Origin: Phycisphaerales bacterium
Lineage (GTDB): Bacteria > Planctomycetota > Phycisphaerae > Phycisphaerales > UBA1924
Reading direction: 5' to 3'
Length of the DNA: 64,000 nt
Assembly (NCBI GenBank): GCA_020846975.1
Contig: JADLCX010000037.1
Span: 57,288 to 121,287 of the forward strand
The notes beneath the pieces are model-generated. The model was given only the letters and a program-made list of their open reading frames with translations, ran no database searches and was not told where the DNA came from. Made by a program: the position numbers and the translations under genes. Position 1 is the stretch's first letter, and each line of letters starts with the position of its first letter. Positions 60,330-64,000 of this stretch are shown here, in pieces.

Positions 60330-61795
60330 GCCCGAGAGTCGGAGGCGGGGGCATCTTCTACGGCATCTTCCTTCTTCGGGAGCGTGGCGCGCCACGCGGC
60401 GTCGAGATCGGCGAAGGAAATCCCGAGCACGGTCTGGGTGGCGTCGTTGAGCTTGGCGCCCTGGGCCATGGACTTGAGCCAGGCGTTGCGTTTGGCGCGG
60501 CCGAAACGCTCGGAGATGTAGCCGAGCATGTGCTGACCCTGCTTGTAGACGTGGCCGCCGAGCGAGGACTTGACGGTGCGGAAATCGGTGAGGTCGTCCC
60601 ATGCGGCGAGTTCGCCGGCGCGTGCCCAGCCCTTGACCACGGCATCAGCATCGCGGCCCCGGCCGCCGCGGCCGCGGGGAGGGGCGGCGTCGGGGTTCTT
60701 GGCGCCGGCTTCGCGTCGCGCGGCGTTGAAGTGCTCGGCGGAGAGTTCGGCGACACCTTCGAGGATCCACCAGGGCATGTCGCTGGCGTGCGGGCCGTAC
60801 TCGAACGTGGCGACGTGGCCGTATTCATGGGCGAGGAGGCTGCGGAGCTGCTGCTTGCCTGACTTGTTGGAGGCGAGGAGCTTGATGGATTCGCCGGGCT
60901 CGTTCCAGCCGCCGAGGCCGTCGGCGTAGGAGAGGTAGATCGAGGCCTGGAGGTGCTGCATCGTGGGGTAGATCTTGATCTCCTGCACGTGCTTGATCGG
61001 ATTCTCGAAGCCTTCATCGACGTGGGCGCGGACCTCGGGGAGAACCTCGATGATGCGCTTGGCAACATCCTCGAACCCGGGAAAGAAGAGGCAGCGGTTG
61101 GGCGAGGTGGAGCGCGGGAGAGAAGGTTCGTCGTCGTCGGCCTCGGGCGTTTCGGCGGCGGGCTTGGGCGTGTCGTTGATGGCGGCCCAGACTTCGCCGC
61201 AATAGAGCCAGCGCGGGGCGCCGTCGGCCGCGACCGACTTGGCGCGGACAAACTTGACGGGGTAGGAGATGGTGCGATCGAGGTCGCGGCTGCGGCGGCC
61301 CACACCGGTCATGGTCCAATCCATGCGGAGCTCGAAGATGGCGACACCCTCGGCATCGTCGCAGGTGAAGGGCTGGACACCGTCGTGGTCGTCATCGTCG
61401 GCGTCGGCGTCGGCATCAGGCTGCTTCTCGCCGGGCTTGCGCTCGTCGGTGGAGGTTGATGAGGGCGCCTCGGCGGTCTTGGGCGGAGTTGGCGGTGGCG
61501 GAGGGGGTGGATCGACGATGGAGAGCTTGAACGCGGTTGGGATGTGGTGCTTGAAGTCCGCGGCCCAGTTCTGCTGCTCTTTGAGGAAGATCGGATCGTC
61601 GGTGGCGACGTGCTTGAGGTAGCCCTCGATGTCGCCGGCGAGAACGGTCTTCTCGATGGCGCGGAGGGTTTGCTCGATCGCGGGGCGGTCGGCACGGACT
61701 TGGCTCGCGATCGTTCCGATCGCTAGACACGGCAGCAACATCAAGGCGATGGTGCGCAGCGGCTGAGAATCACGACGGGTTGAAACGGCGATCAC
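60311..61795 (-). CDS. Exported peptidase-MA-like metalloprotease
   Basis: 494 residues. The GTG at 61795 overlaps the stop of the HepT gene (GTGA). Signal-like stretch LRTIALMLLPCLAIGTIASQ. The zinc site is LLAHEYGHVATFEYG with HExxH; the third ligand is probably the Glu in WWILEGVAELSAEHF, as in gluzincin/peptidase-MA-like proteins. An unusual acidic, Pro-rich insert (DPPPPPPPTPP, then ADADADDDDHDG) lies near residues 95-140, and a Gly/Arg patch (PPRGRGGRGRD) follows the active site. Translational coupling to a toxin-antitoxin pair is odd for an exported protease and may simply reflect gene packing. Confidence 0.75.
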   Translation of the reverse strand: MIAVSTRRDSQPLRTIALMLLPCLAIGTIASQVRADRPAIEQTLRAIEKTVLAGDIEGYLKHVATDDPIFLKEQQNWAADFKHHIPTAFKLSIVDPPPPPPPTPPKTAEAPSSTSTDERKPGEKQPDADADADDDDHDGVQPFTCDDAEGVAIFELRMDWTMTGVGRRSRDLDRTISYPVKFVRAKSVAADGAPRWLYCGEVWAAINDTPKPAAETPEADDDEPSLPRSTSPNRCLFFPGFEDVAKRIIEVLPEVRAHVDEGFENPIKHVQEIKIYPTMQHLQASIYLSYADGLGGWNEPGESIKLLASNKSGKQQLRSLLAHEYGHVATFEYGPHASDMPWWILEGVAELSAEHFNAARREAGAKNPDAAPPRGRGGRGRDADAVVKGWARAGELAAWDDLTDFRTVKSSLGGHVYKQGQHMLGYISERFGRAKRNAWLKSMAQGAKLNDATQTVLGISFADLDAAWRATLPKKEDAVEDAPASDSRATDPLP

Positions 61796-62163
61796 GGAGC
61801 CTCCACATGCCATAACGGGTCCAACTCACGGAGCAGGGCCGCGGCTTCGTGCCGCAGTTTGGGAAGGTGCATCGTGACGATCTCCCAGACCCGGCGATCA
61901 TCCACCTTGAAGTACCCGTGGGCAAGAACGTGGCGAAACGCCACGTTCTGCTGCGCGCTGCCAAGTCGGTCGTAAGCGGAGGACTTGGCCTCTTGCAACT
62001 GGTAAGTCGCTTCGCCGACGATGAACAGTTGCCGCTCGATTGCCCATCGGATTACGTTGTTGGTCACGTAGCCGTCGAGCGATGCGCCCGCCGCCATAGA
62101 TGCGATATGGTCGGCGGCTCGCACGATGTCGTCGAGGAACGCCTCGTCGCTACGCCGCGGCAT
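61792..62163 (-). CDS. hepT: HepT-like RNase toxin (HEPN domain, DUF86)
   Basis: 123 residues from the ATG at 62163. The all-helical HEPN fold is visible (FLDDIVRAADHIASMAAGAS; IRWAIERQLFIVGEATYQLQ), and the active-site motif R-x4-H-x-Y is RHVLAHGYF. HepT cleaves RNA and is neutralised when its MntA partner adds AMP to the Tyr of this motif. The mntA gene is directly upstream, overlapping by 14 bases, and the peptidase gene overlaps downstream. Confidence 0.88.
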   Translation of the reverse strand: MPRRSDEAFLDDIVRAADHIASMAAGASLDGYVTNNVIRWAIERQLFIVGEATYQLQEAKSSAYDRLGSAQQNVAFRHVLAHGYFKVDDRRVWEIVTMHLPKLRHEAAALLRELDPLWHVEAP

Positions 62164-62461
62164 AGATGGGCACCTTGGTTTCCTCGATGCTTGCCCGGAC
62201 GTAGCGGTTCTTGATGACCCCCACTTCGGCGAGATCGATGCGGCGTCCGAGCAACTTCTCAAGATCGAACATGAGGCCGAAGTACTGATCGGCCCTGGCG
62301 CCGAAAGGGACCGGCTCAAACTCGACAAGGAAGTCGACGTCACTTCGCATCGGGTCGAAGTCTCCGCACGCGGCGGAACCGAAAAGTTCAAGCCGCAGCA
62401 CCTTGTGCTTGATGCACAGCGCGGCGATGGCGTCGAGGTTGTCCTTGACGAGCTGAACCAT
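62150..62461 (-). CDS. mntA: MntA-like minimal nucleotidyltransferase antitoxin
   Basis: 103 residues. The nucleotidyltransferase signature is LELFGSAACGDFDPMRSDVD, that is G-S-x10-D-x-D, with FLVEF after it. The small size and lack of other domains identify an MNT antitoxin, which AMPylates and silences HepT. It is first in the pair, the usual order for MntA-HepT. Such pairs often lie in accessory regions and can act in phage defence or plasmid upkeep. Confidence 0.88.
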   Translation of the reverse strand: MVQLVKDNLDAIAALCIKHKVLRLELFGSAACGDFDPMRSDVDFLVEFEPVPFGARADQYFGLMFDLEKLLGRRIDLAEVGVIKNRYVRASIEETKVPIYAAA

Positions 62462-62540
62462 TCGGTCGGAATAGTAGCAAACACGAGCGGGGCGGCGGCT
62501 GTCGGGGCTCGGGATGCCTGAGCATAGCAGACATGCGACG

Positions 62541-63947
62541 TCAGTCGTCGTGCGAGGCGCTCACCCGGCCCTTGCGGGCCGGGCCAGTGACTTTCGCCCG
62601 CTTCATCCGTCCATGGAGTCTCCACATCTGCCACGCCGACCACGCGTACGCGGCGGCGGCGATGAGGAGGGGGAGGGTGAAGCTGCCGGAGAGCTTGTAG
62701 AGGCCGATGCCGAGGAGCTGGAAGAGCTTGCCGCGGATGCCGACGAGGGTGGCGTGGATGGCGACGTACTGCGGGACCTTGTCGGGGCTGGGCGCGAGGG
62801 AGACGGGACCGAGCATCCAGCCGACGTTGGCGCCGGCGTGGGCGACTCCGTAGGCGATGCTGGCGATGAGCAGGTCGTGGGCATCGCGGGCCATGATGAG
62901 GCCGATGGGGTAGATCGTGAGGAGGGCGAAGGAAAGGCCGGTGCTGCGGGCCGCGCCGAGCTTGTCCATGAGCAGGCCGGCGGGGTAGAGCATGGCGACC
63001 ATGGCGAGCAGGTAGGCGACGACGGTGCTGCTGGAAATGGCGTCGTAGTCCAGGCCGAGGCCGGTGGTGACGAGGATGGGCAGGAGGGCGTAGCCGATCA
63101 TCCATCCCACGCCGTAGGTCATGTACGCGGCCTCGTAGCGGGCGAAGACCGGGTCTTCCTTGAGGACCGTGCCCATGTGACCGATGGGCTCGAGCGTGCG
63201 CTGCCATCGTTCTTTGAGCGACAAGCCGTCGAGTGCATCACGGGTCCGGATGATCCGGCGCGTGGCGATGCCGGTGGTGCGGGAGAGCCAGATGAAGACG
63301 CCGATGCCGGCGAGTTGCAGGCCGGCGGCGATGGGCAGGAAGGTGCGGAAGGCTTCGCCGTCGCGGGTCATCCACTTGCCGACGATGTAGGCGCCCGCCG
63401 CACCGACGATCATCGAGACACCCCAGACCGCGCTGTAAACCCGGCCGCGGATGCGATCGGGGTAGAGGCCCTTGAGCAGTTCACCGGAGGCAGGGTGGAA
63501 GCCCGCGCCGCCGATGCAGGTGATCAGGTGCGGGATGAAGAGCATCCAGTAGTCGCGGGCGAGGGCCATGAGCGCGAGCGGGAAGCAGGCCCAGACCCAG
63601 TAGGTGAGGAGGTAGCGTCCGAGGGGGCGGCGGTTGAAGTGGTCGTTCCAGAAGATCGAGAGGGAGAAGAAGATCGTGGGTGTGGCGGTGATGAGGAGCG
63701 TCTGCCAGTCGTTGGCGTCGAACCGCTTGCGGGCCAGGACGGGCGTGAGGAACGTCACGGCCATCCAGGTGGACTGGATGAGCGTCTGGGTTGCGATATG
63801 GGCGGGAACGACCCACCGCCGGAATGGCGCTTCAGCGGGCTGGGTCGGTGGGCGTTGGGATGTATCGATCGAAGTCAATGCGTTGCACAATAGGCCGGGA
63901 GGAGCGACAGTCTTGATTGTGAAGTCACCCCACGGGTTGTTCTCCAC
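62541..63947 (-). CDS. Major facilitator superfamily transporter
   Basis: 468 residues from a GTG at 63947; the frame stays open upstream into a G-rich contig end, so the start is not certain. Twelve or so membrane helices are expected, for example TATPTIFFSLSIFWNDH, YLLTYWVWACFPLALMALAR, WMLFIPHLITCIGGAGFHPA, VWGVSMIVGAAGAYIVGKWM, LPIAAGLQLAGIGVFIWL and VAYLLAMVAMLYPAGLLMDK. The conserved loop after helix 2 is PLGRYLLTY-like. Substrate unknown. The basic C-terminus (RMKRAKVTGPARKG) is cytoplasmic. About 80 bases separate its stop from mntA. Confidence 0.87.
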   Translation of the reverse strand: MENNPWGDFTIKTVAPPGLLCNALTSIDTSQRPPTQPAEAPFRRWVVPAHIATQTLIQSTWMAVTFLTPVLARKRFDANDWQTLLITATPTIFFSLSIFWNDHFNRRPLGRYLLTYWVWACFPLALMALARDYWMLFIPHLITCIGGAGFHPASGELLKGLYPDRIRGRVYSAVWGVSMIVGAAGAYIVGKWMTRDGEAFRTFLPIAAGLQLAGIGVFIWLSRTTGIATRRIIRTRDALDGLSLKERWQRTLEPIGHMGTVLKEDPVFARYEAAYMTYGVGWMIGYALLPILVTTGLGLDYDAISSSTVVAYLLAMVAMLYPAGLLMDKLGAARSTGLSFALLTIYPIGLIMARDAHDLLIASIAYGVAHAGANVGWMLGPVSLAPSPDKVPQYVAIHATLVGIRGKLFQLLGIGLYKLSGSFTLPLLIAAAAYAWSAWQMWRLHGRMKRAKVTGPARKGRVSASHDD

Positions 63948-63965
63948 GGTGTTCGTTCTGGAGTT

Positions 63966-64000
63966 GGGGGGGGGGGGGGAGGGGGGGGGGGGGGGGGGGG
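63966..64000. repeat. Poly-G end of window (14 G, A, 20 G)
   Basis: Thirty-four of the last 35 bases are G. This probably marks a contig end or sequencing artefact, although a real G tract that stopped assembly is possible. It lies 19 bases upstream of the MFS gene start. Confidence 0.8.

Overview
The window is a single high-G+C chromosomal stretch (by eye about two thirds G+C) that reads as a planctomycete, most likely of the class Phycisphaerae. The lineage markers are secreted proteins carrying GACC-type cysteine-rich repeats and a C-terminal duplicated dockerin-like module ending in YF..C, GFTLIELLVV pseudopilins, PEP-CTERM-like tails ending in VP(S/A)PG...RRRR, many genes without a clear Shine-Dalgarno, and a futalosine-pathway enzyme. 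The last 35 bases are nearly pure G, so the right edge is probably a contig end. The high G+C creates many long antisense open frames; these were left out.

Layout. 1-4.8 kb: two tandem minus-strand paralogues of a secreted metzincin-like protease, the left one cut by the window edge. 5.2-8.7 kb: yidC and mutY overlapping by GTGA. 8.8-14.6 kb: a minus-strand type IV pilus/type II secretion block, pilM-pilN-pilO-pilP-like-GspE/PilB. 14.9-22.4 kb: a degenerate HD-GYP protein, an HlyD-type adaptor, futalosine hydrolase (mqnB), two unknown exported proteins and a LOG-family protein. 22.4-29.9 kb: a 1488-residue AsmA/TamB-like protein, a small exported protein, radA and a pseudopilin. 29.9-41.7 kb: a thioesterase, an acetyltransferase, a dockerin protein behind a near-perfect sigma-54 promoter, a multicopper oxidase with cysteine repeats and dockerin, a redoxin-cytochrome fusion, a PEP-CTERM-like protein, a DUF2959-type lipoprotein and prkA.

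42.3-45.0 kb is a distinct lower-G+C island. It holds four tightly packed plus-strand genes: an exported membrane-anchored protein, a 10-cysteine secreted protein, a MauE/DoxX-like redox membrane protein and a pseudopilin. In front of them lies TTGACT-N18-TACATT, whose spacer carries a run of 13 G, the layout of a phase-variable promoter. This is the strongest candidate for something undescribed in the window.

45.0-64 kb: trmB, a hybrid sensor kinase, tRNA-His, an AT-rich patch with two inverted repeats, serA, uppP, a lipoprotein, a SpoU-type methyltransferase, two tandem thioredoxin-like proteins, tRNA-Ile, a probable pseudo-hydrolase, a terpene-cyclase-fold secreted protein, an FGE-sulfatase-like secreted protein, and a minus-strand cluster of MntA-HepT toxin-antitoxin genes overlapping a peptidase-MA-like protein, then an MFS transporter.

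Taken together the window mixes housekeeping genes with a large secreted and surface repertoire (dockerin proteins, pseudopilins, PEP-CTERM-like proteins, copper and disulfide redox proteins) and the pilus/secretion assembly platform that may serve part of it.
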